A program made the position numbers and the translations under genes. The notes below the pieces were generated by a model. The model saw only the letters and a list, made by a program, of their open reading frames with translations. It ran no database searches and had not been told where the DNA came from. Shown here one piece after another: positions 35,336-43,193 of a stretch of 64,000 bases of DNA; the first letter of the stretch is position 1; every line of letters begins with the position of its first letter. Location of the stretch: assembly GCA_023444055.1 (NCBI GenBank), contig JAEZRV010000022.1, positions 28,892-92,891 on the forward strand, given 5' to 3'. Origin of the DNA: Bacillota bacterium (lineage in GTDB: Bacteria; Bacillota; Clostridia; Acetivibrionales; DSM-1351).

Positions 35336-35659
35336 TTATTCTACTTCTGCAGCCTCTTCCACTTTGTCAGATACGTTTTCATCTGATTCAGCAGCAACAT
35401 CATTACCGCAACAACATTTCTCTTTTTTAACCATATCCTCTATCTTCCCTTTAGCAACATTTAGTCCCTCTTTTACATTTTCAAGAGTCTTTTTTGTTGT
35501 ATTAGAAATATCGTCTCTAGTTTCTTTACCTGACTTAGGAGCTAATAATACACCTGCTGCAACGCCAACTGCTGTACCAATTCCAGCACCTATAGCAACA
35601 TTTTTTGCTGTTTGTTTTTTTGTAGATTTCTTCTTCGGAAATAAGCTTTTTAAATTCAT
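35336..35659 (-). CDS. YtxH-domain protein
   Basis: A 107-residue protein. A basic N-terminus (FPKKKSTKKQTAKN) leads to a glycine-rich hydrophobic segment VAIGAGIGTAVGVAAGVLLAPKSGKETRDDI, the YtxH signature. A helical tail (NTTKKTLENVKEGLNVAKGKIEDMVKK) and an acidic C-terminus follow. An unusual CCCG run lies near residue 88 and could bind metal. YtxH proteins are stress-induced, membrane-associated and of unknown role. The DUF948-like gene follows. The ATG follows GAGGAGGTT. Confidence 0.85.
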   Translation of the reverse strand: MNLKSLFPKKKSTKKQTAKNVAIGAGIGTAVGVAAGVLLAPKSGKETRDDISNTTKKTLENVKEGLNVAKGKIEDMVKKEKCCCGNDVAAESDENVSDKVEEAAEVE

Positions 35660-35973
35660 TAATACAACCTCCTCAAAAAATTAGTCCAAAAGTCAATCAC
35701 TATTGATAAATACTAATAGCAATCAAACTTTTATGCATTAAAAACTACATTTACAATTTTTACTAACACATACAACTATTATACGTCTTTTAAATTAAAA
35801 TTGATAGATATATAGGAAACTTATTTATAAAAATATTATTATATACTCAAACTCGCTTCACCAACTAATTCATGCAATTATTTCTAACCCAACCATTGAT
35901 AATTGTATCACACTAGATATTACTAATCTTCAGTAGTATATTCATCTGCGAAGTACAAGTTTATATTGCTATC
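35660..35973. repeat. Gap containing a dispersed-repeat fragment
   Basis: At about 35856-35900, ACCAACTAATTCATGCAATT followed by ATTTCTAACCCAACCATTGATAA matches the right interior of the inverted-repeat element (compare 4278-4325). The remainder of the gap is AT-rich without visible features. Confidence 0.6.
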
Positions 35974-36231
35974 TTATATAGCTTTTTGAATCATACCTTC
36001 TAACGCTTTAGCAAGCTGGTCAGGACAAGAGGTTCCTCTTCCTTGACAATCAATACCTTTAAGCCTGCCTATTACATCTTCTACAGACATTCCTTCAACT
36101 AGGTTGCTGATGCCTTTAAGATTGCCATCACACCCTGAACTAAATTTTACACTTTTAACTATGCCATCCTCAATGCAAACATTTATTTGCCTTGAGCATG
36201 TCCCCCTTGTTTTAAAAACTATATTATCCAT
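35974..36231 (-). CDS. TSCPD domain protein (TIGR03905 type)
   Basis: An 85-residue protein with the TSCPD domain: FKTRGTCSRQINVCIEDGIVKSVKFSSGCDGNLKGISNLVEGM, then GIDCQGRGTSCPDQLAKAL, ending with the name-giving motif. The four conserved cysteines suggest metal or cluster binding. The same domain occurs at the end of some ribonucleotide reductases; the stand-alone role is unknown. The ATG follows AGGGGTTAAAT. Confidence 0.92.
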   Translation of the reverse strand: MDNIVFKTRGTCSRQINVCIEDGIVKSVKFSSGCDGNLKGISNLVEGMSVEDVIGRLKGIDCQGRGTSCPDQLAKALEGMIQKAI

Positions 36232-36557
36232 ATTTAACCCCTATTTAAATTCATAAAAAGTAGTACACTCTGTGACCCAGCATTTCGAATCTTCAGCAAT
36301 TTTTATATTTAAATCATTATAATTTATGGTTAACTTTCTGTCAATAACAGGCCTAATAGGTAGGTATAAATTTCTTCCGATAACATTATATAAATTAAAC
36401 TGTGTTGCCAGATGTTGTATTGTGTGATAATACAAATTCTGTTAAACTATAACTAGTTTAATTGCTATAAGATTTTATTATATAATAACCATTACTATTT
36501 ATTTAATGGAATATAGTTTTAATTTAAACAGAAACCATAACTTAGGAGGTAAATGAA

Positions 36558-38012
36558 TTGAATAATAACTTAAATGTGTTGTTTGCATCTTCTGAAGTAT
36601 TTCCTTTTGCTAAAACAGGAGGTCTTGGTGATGTTTCTGGTTCGCTTCCAAAAGCAATTTCTAAGCTAGGTACAGACATTAGAGTAGTAATGCCAAACTA
36701 TGGTTGCATTCCGATCAAGTATAAAGAGTCAATGGAATATTTAGGATATGTGTATATTGATCTTTCCTGGCGGCATCAGTACTGTGGTATTTTTAAGCTC
36801 GTACATGATGAAATTACTTACTACTTTTTAGACAATGAGTACTATTTTAATAGACATGAGCTATATGGAGATTATGATGAAGCAGAGCAGTTTACTTTTT
36901 TTAGCAAAGCAATAATCGAAATGCTTCCGATTATTGGGTTCAAACCCGATATTATTCACTGTAATGACTGGCAAACAGGAGTTGTAAGTCTCCTATTAAA
37001 AGCGACCTATCGTTATATTCCGTTTTACAGCAAAATAAAAACAGTATTTACTATTCATAACTTAAAATATCAGGGTATATTCCCTAATGATGTTATTCCA
37101 GACCTACTAGGAATTGGATGGCAATACTATACGCCTTATGGAATCGAATTTTATAATAGAGTAAACTATATGAAAGCAGGCTTGGTTTATTCTGATTCAA
37201 TAAGTACTGTTAGTCCAAGTTATGCACAGGAAATCAAAAACAGTTTTTATGGAGAAAATTTAGATCCCTTATTAATACATCGTTCAAATGATTTATATGG
37301 TATTTTGAATGGAATAGATTATGAAAAAAACAATCCTGAAACTGATAAAAGGCTTTATGTAAATTACTCAGCTGATAATTTAGCAAATAAATATGAAAAC
37401 AGACGTCAGCTCCAAGAAGAGCTTGGTTTACCTATGAGACCTGATGTGCCAATAATAAGTATAATATCAAGACTAACTGCTCAGAAGGGCTTTGATCTTA
37501 TAGAATGTGTACTTGAAGAAATTTTACAAATGGACATTCAATTGATTGTATTAGGAAAAGGTGACGAACACTATAAATGGGTTTTTGAAAATGCGGCTTA
37601 CTGGCATAAGGATAAAGTTTCTGCAAATATAACCTTTAGTGACACCCTAGCTCAAAGAATTTATGCGGGATCTGATATGTTTTTGATGCCATCACTATTT
37701 GAACCATGTGGTCTTGGTCAAATATTCAGCTTTAGATACGGTTGTGTTCCAATAGTACGTGAAACAGGCGGCTTAAATGATACTGTTTTATCTTACAGTG
37801 AAAAAACCGGTGATGGAAATGGATTCACATTTACAAACTATAATGCCCACGACATGCTAAACACTATAAGACGCGCTGTTGATTTCTATAACAACAGAAA
37901 AAATGTCTGGAATTTGCTTATCCAAAGAGGTATGAGGGCTAACTTTAGCTGGGATAAATCAGCACAAGCCTATTTGGATATGTACAGAAAAACATTATCA
38001 CAGCAATACTAA
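36558..38012 (+). CDS. glgA: Glycogen synthase (ADP-glucose)
   Basis: A 484-residue GT5 glycosyltransferase that extends alpha-1,4-glucan from ADP-glucose. Hallmarks are the N-terminal ADP-glucose loop KTGGLGDVSGSLPKA (residues 19-33), IIHCNDWQTGVVSLLL, FTIHNLKYQG, ISRLTAQKGFDL near 299-310, and SLFEPCGLGQIFSFRYGCVPIVRETGGLNDTV near 385-416 with the catalytic glutamate. The start is a TTG at 36558, nine bases after GGAGG; an ATG between them is out of frame. It is monocistronic with a strong terminator. Endospore formers often store glycogen before sporulation. Confidence 0.96.
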   Translation: MNNNLNVLFASSEVFPFAKTGGLGDVSGSLPKAISKLGTDIRVVMPNYGCIPIKYKESMEYLGYVYIDLSWRHQYCGIFKLVHDEITYYFLDNEYYFNRHELYGDYDEAEQFTFFSKAIIEMLPIIGFKPDIIHCNDWQTGVVSLLLKATYRYIPFYSKIKTVFTIHNLKYQGIFPNDVIPDLLGIGWQYYTPYGIEFYNRVNYMKAGLVYSDSISTVSPSYAQEIKNSFYGENLDPLLIHRSNDLYGILNGIDYEKNNPETDKRLYVNYSADNLANKYENRRQLQEELGLPMRPDVPIISIISRLTAQKGFDLIECVLEEILQMDIQLIVLGKGDEHYKWVFENAAYWHKDKVSANITFSDTLAQRIYAGSDMFLMPSLFEPCGLGQIFSFRYGCVPIVRETGGLNDTVLSYSEKTGDGNGFTFTNYNAHDMLNTIRRAVDFYNNRKNVWNLLIQRGMRANFSWDKSAQAYLDMYRKTLSQQY

Positions 38013-38129
38013 GGGAATATTAGAGAAACAAGAAGTACCAGAACGTATATACAAGTATCAGGAAACACAAAAGTAATAAACTTATTACAAATATCAATGG
38101 CATTTAACTACAAGTATCAGAATTATCAA

Positions 38130-38170
38130 GAGCACTTAACTACAAATTTAACAAAGTTAAGTGCTCTCAT
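38130..38170 (+). terminator. Terminator of glgA
   Basis: GAGCACTTAACT (38130-38141) and AGTTAAGTGCTC (38155-38166) form a perfect 12-bp stem, followed by a T-rich tail. Confidence 0.85.
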
Positions 38171-38260
38171 TTTAATTGGTAAAATACATTAAAAATTAAA
38201 CAAACCTACAAAGGTTTAATTAGTTTTTCCATCTGGCTTCAATCAAGTTTTAATCAAAGT

Positions 38261-38956
38261 TTATATTTCCTTATTCTTAGCCTTATGCGGGCATACTTTA
38301 ATACAAATTCCACATACAGATCCTCGTCCAATATGCTTAAACTTTTGATTCATAAACTCTGAGCAGGCTTTCGCATCAACTATGCTGCTACGCTCTGTGC
38401 CAACTGTCCACTCATTTCCTGTCAAAGCTAGTGCAGGACATGATTTAACACATATATTGCAAGCCTTACATCCACTTTTCGATACTGTGTTATCACATGG
38501 AAGCTCCAAATTTGTAAGCACAGTTCCTAGCCTTACTCTAGGTCCAAAATCCTTATGAATAAAAAGTCCATTCTTTCCAATCCAGCCTAGTCCAGCTAAA
38601 ACAGCCCCTGTTTTATGGGGAAATATTCCACTGTATGGAACTGATGAGGTTGGTATGCTTTGTGATGCAGCTATCGAATAAGCATTATACCCATTTTGAT
38701 TTAAAGCAAGTACTATTCTAAGTGAAATCTGATCTATCAAAGTATTTACTGAGCGATAATGATTAAAGTAGGTAAAAGTAGGTTTTTCCTCTATTTCATC
38801 AATTATTGCATCAGACAATCTTATCCCAAACGTTATTGCATATCGGTACTCTTTTAATGTATTTTGCAAACAATTTGCAACATCTGAAGTCCCAACAAAT
38901 GTTGCTCCAAGCCCTAAAATCAGAGCTTCAAGTTCTTCATTAAAGGTATTTTTCAT
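38261..38956 (-). CDS. QueG-like double 4Fe-4S cluster protein
   Basis: A 231-residue protein related to the core of epoxyqueuosine reductase QueG. It keeps FPHKTGAVLAGLGWIGKNGLFIHKDFGPRVRLGTVLTN and two cluster motifs: CKACNICVKSCP (about 170-181) and CGICIKVCP (about 218-226). It is shorter than QueG (usually over 300 residues) and lacks its C-terminal HEAT repeats. Such short paralogues are common in anaerobes, and their substrate is not established. Because queH is also present here, a queuosine role is not required. Divergent from the DUF4364 gene. The ATG follows GGAGGTTAG. Confidence 0.85.
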   Translation of the reverse strand: MKNTFNEELEALILGLGATFVGTSDVANCLQNTLKEYRYAITFGIRLSDAIIDEIEEKPTFTYFNHYRSVNTLIDQISLRIVLALNQNGYNAYSIAASQSIPTSSVPYSGIFPHKTGAVLAGLGWIGKNGLFIHKDFGPRVRLGTVLTNLELPCDNTVSKSGCKACNICVKSCPALALTGNEWTVGTERSSIVDAKACSEFMNQKFKHIGRGSVCGICIKVCPHKAKNKEI

Positions 38957-39021
38957 CTAAACTAACCTCCGTTTTCTTACTTCCCAATTGGGGCAATATA
39001 GAAATTTATCTTTAATTATGA

Positions 39022-39200
39022 TATAATCATAATATTATAGCATAATTAAGCATTATAACGCCTAGATTCAAAATGAAATTTTTTAATTGTAGAAAAATTT
39101 CATTACATCAGTGGCGTGTAAGTTTTGCGGGAGATATTCTAACCGCTTGAAAACCAAAGCGGTACCCATCACTTATAGAAGTGGAGAACATTTTCTTGCC
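39022..39200 (+). ncRNA. Candidate structured RNA or leader upstream of the DUF4364 gene
   Basis: A TATAAT at 39022-39027 is followed by a compact set of helices. ACGCCTAGAT (39058-39067) pairs with ATCAGTGGCGT (39107-39117) around a perfect 12-bp hairpin (39072-39083 with 39093-39104). Then come GCGGGAGATATTC, a hairpin ACCGCTT/AAGCGGT (39142-39163) and a hairpin CACTT/AAGTG (39170-39183). The sequence is less AT-rich than its surroundings. It does not match a riboswitch that I know; a 6S-like RNA was considered but not supported. The strand is uncertain. Confidence 0.4.
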
Positions 39201-39245
39201 TCGTTATATTTATTTTTAATTTAACAAAAGATTAGGGAGGGTTTT

Positions 39246-39779
39246 ATGAATCCTATAGAGAGTAGAGAACTTGCCGAAAACAAAATAATATTATTATATA
39301 TTATTAAAAATTTAGAAGCTCCTGTTCCTAACTTGCTTCTAACTAAAATAATTTTAGATAATAAGCTTATGAACTATATTTTCTTACAGCAATATCTTGA
39401 CGAATTATGTGAAGGCAAATTATTAGATAAAGTAGAATCTGATGATAAGGTATCATACAAAATATCTCCATCTGGTGAGCAAAGTTTAGATTATTTCGTC
39501 TCAATTATTGCAGCTGGTACAAAGTCAAGAATTGATGAAACCCTTGCAAATAATAAAAAGAGCAAAAAGCCGGAAAGCAGCATAGTTTCAGATTTCGTTG
39601 CATTTAACGAAAACGAATATCTTATTAGTCTCAAGATACTTGAAGGCACTTTCACATATATTGATTTAAAATTAACTGTTGGTAGTGCTAATGATGCTAA
39701 AAAGATCTGTAATAACTGGACACAGAATTCTGAAAAATTATATAAAAAGATTTTATCTGATATTACAGAACTAGAATAG
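39246..39779 (+). CDS. DUF4364 family protein
   Basis: A 177-residue protein of the clostridial DUF4364 family. The first 75 residues look like a winged helix (AENKIILLYIIKNLEAPVPNLLLTKIILDNKLMNYIFLQQYLDEL ... YKISPSGEQSLDYF). The C-terminal half is an alpha/beta domain (EYLISLKILEGTFTYIDLKLTV ... AKKICNNWTQNSEKLYKKIL). A DNA-binding regulator is plausible from the fold but untested. The ATG follows AGGGAGGG. The region upstream contains the structured RNA candidate. Confidence 0.85.
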   Translation: MNPIESRELAENKIILLYIIKNLEAPVPNLLLTKIILDNKLMNYIFLQQYLDELCEGKLLDKVESDDKVSYKISPSGEQSLDYFVSIIAAGTKSRIDETLANNKKSKKPESSIVSDFVAFNENEYLISLKILEGTFTYIDLKLTVGSANDAKKICNNWTQNSEKLYKKILSDITELE

Positions 39780-40021
39780 TTCTAAACTATATAATATAAA
39801 CAGTAAAAGAAATTAAGAAATGATAAGCCGTAAAACTATATACTTTGTTCTATGTTAACCAAGCCATAATCTAACGCTCGTAGTTGCTAAGGTTATGGTT
39901 GATTTCTCTTGCACAGCATTCTCTTGTTAAAGATTAAGTTCACAAATACAAATATTATTTCGAGAAGCTTAATCCATTTATTGACATAGAGCCAAAATTT
40001 CTTGGATAAATTAGAAAAGAA

Positions 40022-40315
40022 CTACCTAGGTAGCTCTATAACTGTATTCTTCTCAGATCTTTTATACAAAACAAACTTACTTCCTATTACTTGAACAATC
40101 TGTGATTGTGTTTGCTCTGCAATTTCCTCACATACAATCTTTGTGTCACACTCTGCATTCTTTAGTACTGTTGCCTTAATTAATTCTCTAGCTTCTAAAG
40201 CATCAGAAAATTGTTTAATCATGTTGTCATTAATTCCGCCCTTACCAACCTGGAAAATTGGCTGAATGTTATTCGCAAGTGATCTCAAATAGCTTCTCTG
40301 CTTTCCTGTAAGCAT
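40022..40315 (-). CDS. yhbY: RNA-binding protein YhbY (CRM domain)
   Basis: A 97-residue protein with one CRM (YhbY) domain: LTGKQRSYLRSLANNIQPIFQVGKGGINDNMIKQFSDALEARELIKATVLKN, including the GxxG-like GKGG loop that contacts RNA. The homologue in E. coli binds pre-50S ribosomal particles. It is the last gene of the rplU-prp-rpmA-obgE-yhbY row, 26 bases after obgE, which is a common arrangement for ribosome assembly genes. The ATG follows AGGAGG. Confidence 0.94.
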   Translation of the reverse strand: MLTGKQRSYLRSLANNIQPIFQVGKGGINDNMIKQFSDALEARELIKATVLKNAECDTKIVCEEIAEQTQSQIVQVIGSKFVLYKRSEKNTVIELPR

Positions 40316-40341
40316 ACTTTTCCTCCTATATATTTACCAAA

Positions 40342-41619
40342 TTATTCAGAATAATCAAACTCAGTATCATAAATTCGAACTGTGTCTCCTTCACGAATAC
40401 CCATTTCTTCAAGAGCTGTAATAACACCCTTTTTTTTCAAAGCTCTTTGGAAATATTGGAGTGATTCAAAATTAGTCATATTAGTTGAACCCAAGACCTT
40501 TCTCAGCCAATTGCCTTCAACAACATATACTCCATCTTCTATATGAATTTCAAAAGGTCTCTCCTCTTTTGCTGTGTATATAACTTCTTCATCTTTTTGT
40601 TCTTCCAACAAAATAGTATCTGGCAATGAACTAAGAGTATTTGAAACATAGTACATTAATTCTTTTAAGCCTTTATTTGTAGCAGCAGATATTCCGAAAA
40701 CCTTATAACCTCTATTTTCTAATTCAGTTTTGAATTCAGCATATTTTTCTTCAGATCCTGGAATATCCATTTTATTTGCAGCAACTATTTGAGGTCTAGA
40801 TGCAAGCAAAGCATTATACTTTAACAATTCTTCATTGATAGTCTCAAAATCCTCTATAGCATTGCGCCCCTCAATTTCAGAGACATCAACAACATGCACC
40901 ATTAGTTTTGTTCTCTCTACGTGCTTTAAGAACTCATGTCCAAGTCCAATGCCTTCACTGGCACCTTCAATCAATCCTGGAATATCAGCTATTACAAAAC
41001 TCTTTCCCTGCTCAATCTGTACTACCCCAAGGTTGGGCACTAATGTTGTAAAATGATAGTTAGCTATTTTGGGTCTTGCAGCGGAAACCATTGATAATAT
41101 CGTCGATTTACCTACATTTGGGAAACCAATAAGTCCAACATCTGCGATTACCTTCATTTCAAGACTTAAAGAATACTCTTCACCAACGTCGCCACTCTTT
41201 GCAAAGTTTGGGATTTGTCTAGTTGGTGTAGCAAAATGCTGATTTCCCCAACCACCTTTTCCGCCTTTTGCAATAACGCATCTCTGCCCTTGCTTTATCA
41301 TATCAACAAGAACAACTCCAGTGTTTTCATCCTTTACCATTGTTCCAAGTGGGACCTTAATAATTAAATCCTCCCCACCTTTTCCAGAACAATTTGCTGT
41401 ACCACCGTCCTCACCTGATTGGGCCTTAAAATTCTTTTTATATTTAAAATCAATTAAAGTATTTACTCCTTCATCAACTTCAAATATAACATCTCCGCCT
41501 TTTCCGCCATCGCCGCCGTTCGGACCTCCAGCAGCTATATATTTTTCACGATGAAATGAAACACATCCATTTCCACCATTTCCAGCCTTAACATTTATTT
41601 TAGCACTATCTTTAAACAT
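40342..41619 (-). CDS. obgE: GTPase Obg
   Basis: A 425-residue ribosome-assembly GTPase. The glycine-rich Obg fold (about 1-158: FKDSAKINVKAGNGGNGCVSFHREKYIAAGGPNGGDGGKGGDVIFEVDEG) precedes the G domain with G1 GFPNVGKSTIL, switch II DIPGLIEGAS, G4 AANKMD and G5 SAA. A C-terminal OCT domain (about 350-420: RPFEIHIEDGVYVVEGNWLRKVL) is present, as in Firmicutes. The start is the ATG at 41619 after GGGAGATA; the longer reading to 41661 has no ribosome binding site. Obg also affects sporulation in Bacillus. Confidence 0.97.
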   Translation of the reverse strand: MFKDSAKINVKAGNGGNGCVSFHREKYIAAGGPNGGDGGKGGDVIFEVDEGVNTLIDFKYKKNFKAQSGEDGGTANCSGKGGEDLIIKVPLGTMVKDENTGVVLVDMIKQGQRCVIAKGGKGGWGNQHFATPTRQIPNFAKSGDVGEEYSLSLEMKVIADVGLIGFPNVGKSTILSMVSAARPKIANYHFTTLVPNLGVVQIEQGKSFVIADIPGLIEGASEGIGLGHEFLKHVERTKLMVHVVDVSEIEGRNAIEDFETINEELLKYNALLASRPQIVAANKMDIPGSEEKYAEFKTELENRGYKVFGISAATNKGLKELMYYVSNTLSSLPDTILLEEQKDEEVIYTAKEERPFEIHIEDGVYVVEGNWLRKVLGSTNMTNFESLQYFQRALKKKGVITALEEMGIREGDTVRIYDTEFDYSE

Positions 41620-41920
41620 TTTTATCTCCCATTTCCAATTCTGGATAAAAACAATTAGCAACTTAATTTAATTAACAGTTTATAGAAATAATCTTAATTT
41701 TTTTATAGTCTAACAATAGTTAGGAAATCCGTCTGATCAACCTTCTATTATTATCACATTTTAATAAAAAAATATCCAAAAATCCATTTTAAATACAAAA
41801 TAGTATTATTAAACATAAAAAGGCAGAAAATGCATATCACATTTTCTACCTCTTATAATGCGTTTAATGCGTTAATAAAGTCGTTCCGACTTCGTCATTT
41901 TGACTTAGTCAATTATGACT
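41620..41920. other. Gap between rpmA and obgE with terminator
   Basis: GGCAGAAAATG and CATTTTCTACC (about 41821-41849) pair, and the minus strand continues into a T-rich tail, so rpmA transcription probably ends here. A small stem AAGTCG/CGACTT sits at about 41879-41893. obgE presumably has its own promoter in the AT-rich rest. Confidence 0.65.
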
Positions 41921-42202
41921 TTAGTCAGCAGTAACAATCTTAACCTGCTTCTTATCTCTGCCAAGTCTTGCAAACTTAACCTTTCCATCCTTTAATGCAA
42001 ACAAGGTATCATCCTTACCAATACCTACGTTCTCGCCAGGATGAATTTTTGTACCCCTTTGACGAACAAGAATGTTTCCAGCTAGTACAAACTGGCCATC
42101 AGCTCTCTTTACGCCAAGCCTTTGAGCCGCACTATCACGACCATTTCTAGAACTACCAACACCCTTTTTATGAGCAAAAAGTTGTAAATTAACCTTTATC
42201 AT
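41921..42202 (-). CDS. rpmA: Ribosomal protein bL27 with cleavable N-terminal extension
   Basis: A 93-residue large-subunit protein near the peptidyl-transferase centre. It begins MIKVNLQLFAHKKGVGSSRNGRDS. In Firmicutes the first nine residues (ending in LQLF or LQFF) are removed by the protease Prp before AxKKG becomes the functional N-terminus. That protease gene lies immediately upstream. The start is the ATG at 42202, six bases after GAGGAGGTGT; the longer reading is inside prp. The body GQFVLAGNILVRQRGTKIHPGENVGIGKDDTLFAL is canonical. Confidence 0.97.
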   Translation of the reverse strand: MIKVNLQLFAHKKGVGSSRNGRDSAAQRLGVKRADGQFVLAGNILVRQRGTKIHPGENVGIGKDDTLFALKDGKVKFARLGRDKKQVKIVTAD

Positions 42203-42206
42203 GAGA

Positions 42207-42545
42207 CTACACCTCCTCATCCATTACCTTCACATAGTCCGGATAAGCATACTCTATCTGTTTGAATCCTATTTCCGCAGTAGCCATAATCACATTGGCA
42301 TCATGTCTTAATTGGGGCGATAAATCCATATCAAGCTTACATGATACAAATCCATCTCTATCCCTTCGCTTATAAAAACCCTTTAAACCTATAAGATCTT
42401 CTATAGCACCTAAAGCTGTAAGCGTAATTGCAGAAACTGCTGAACATACAATGTCACTGCCTTCTTCGGCATAACCTGCATGTCCTTTAACAACAAACTG
42501 TTTAATATTTCCTGCTAAATCCTTACCTATATTAACTTTAATCAT
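42207..42545 (-). CDS. prp: Ribosomal-processing cysteine protease Prp
   Basis: A 112-residue protease (formerly YsxB) that cuts the N-terminal extension from bL27. The catalytic histidine and cysteine are visible in VKGHAGYAEEGSDIVCSAVSAIT (about residues 21-39), with the usual GHAGYA and DIVCAA-like motifs. The gene sits between rplU and rpmA, as in Staphylococcus and most Firmicutes. Its stop codon overlaps the ribosome binding site of rpmA, so both are translated together. Confidence 0.96.
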   Translation of the reverse strand: MIKVNIGKDLAGNIKQFVVKGHAGYAEEGSDIVCSAVSAITLTALGAIEDLIGLKGFYKRRDRDGFVSCKLDMDLSPQLRHDANVIMATAEIGFKQIEYAYPDYVKVMDEEV

Positions 42546-42561
42546 TAATCTTTTTTAATCC

Positions 42562-42873
42562 TTAAGCATTAATCTTTTCAATTTGAACCTTTGTATAAGG
42601 CTGTCTGTGTCCTTGCTTCTTCTTAATGTTCTTCTTTGGTTTGTAATGGAAAACAGTGATTTTTTCACCTTTACCATGATTAACAACCTTAGCACTAACA
42701 GAAGCAGCTTCTAGTATTGGAGCTCCGAAATTAACTGTTCCATCTTTGGATACTGCAAGAACTTTATCAAAAGTAACTGCTTCTCCTTCTTCTGCGAAAA
42801 GTTTTTCAACGAAAACAACATCGCCTTCCTGAACTTTATACTGTTTACCACCAGTCATAATAATTGCGTACAT
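42562..42873 (-). CDS. rplU: Ribosomal protein bL21
   Basis: A 103-residue 50S subunit protein: MYAIIMTGGKQYKVQEGDVVFVEKL at the start, then FDKVLAVSKDG, and the C-terminal HYKPKKNIKKKQGHRQPYTKVQIEKI that binds 23S rRNA. The ATG at 42873 follows AGGAGGTGTATC; the longer open reading to 42945 runs into the leader RNA. It heads the rplU-prp-rpmA unit and has its own promoter and a structured leader. Confidence 0.97.
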   Translation of the reverse strand: MYAIIMTGGKQYKVQEGDVVFVEKLFAEEGEAVTFDKVLAVSKDGTVNFGAPILEAASVSAKVVNHGKGEKITVFHYKPKKNIKKKQGHRQPYTKVQIEKINA

Positions 42874-43052
42874 GATACACCTCCTACTAACAATCTCGCC
42901 GACAAAATGACATTCACACATCACAGGCAATAACTTCCAAGTCAACTTAAATGGCTTTTGCCATCTTCAAAAATAGAGGTTTGAAAATGAAAATATTCTA
43001 AACCTAATTGACTTTAATAAGCTATATTTACAAGCCTTGGTCGAGCGGCCAC
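42874..43052 (-). ncRNA. Structured 5' leader of rplU (L21 leader type)
   Basis: On the minus strand the transcript can fold into a three-way junction. AAGTCAA at 43008-43014 (minus reading) pairs with TTGACTT at 42939-42945 and encloses two hairpins, one at 42978-43004 and one GATGGC/GCCAT at 42951-42964. Upstream lies GGTGGCCGCTCGACCAAGGC. Firmicute rplU genes usually carry an L21 leader that is thought to bind L21 for feedback; assignment here rests on position and fold, not on a model search. Confidence 0.6.
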
Positions 43053-43058
43053 CGATAT

Positions 43059-43087
43059 AGTTTAGCATAGTAATTAATCAATGTCAA
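43059..43087 (-). promoter_or_regulatory. Promoter of the rplU operon
   Basis: TTGACA (43082-43087) is followed after exactly 17 bases by TAAACT (43059-43064) on the minus strand. Transcription would start near 43052, at the head of the structured leader. Confidence 0.75.
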
Positions 43088-43193
43088 TTATTTTGATTTT
43101 TAGATTGATTTTTACACCTTCCATCTAACAGTATCACCTTTTCCATATCATATAGTTTATGTTTTACCGCTTCTCGCGGATTTTAGTTGCTAA

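Noticed and set aside
36241..36435. Small open frame of 64 codons just upstream of the TSCPD gene
   Set aside because: It starts with TTG without a ribosome binding site, has no recognised motif and no internal ATG. It could be a decayed gene, but evidence is too weak.
39050..39200. 6S RNA
   Set aside because: The GATATTC-ACC hairpin area is reminiscent, but the long closing stem joining 5' and 3' halves of a 6S RNA is not seen.
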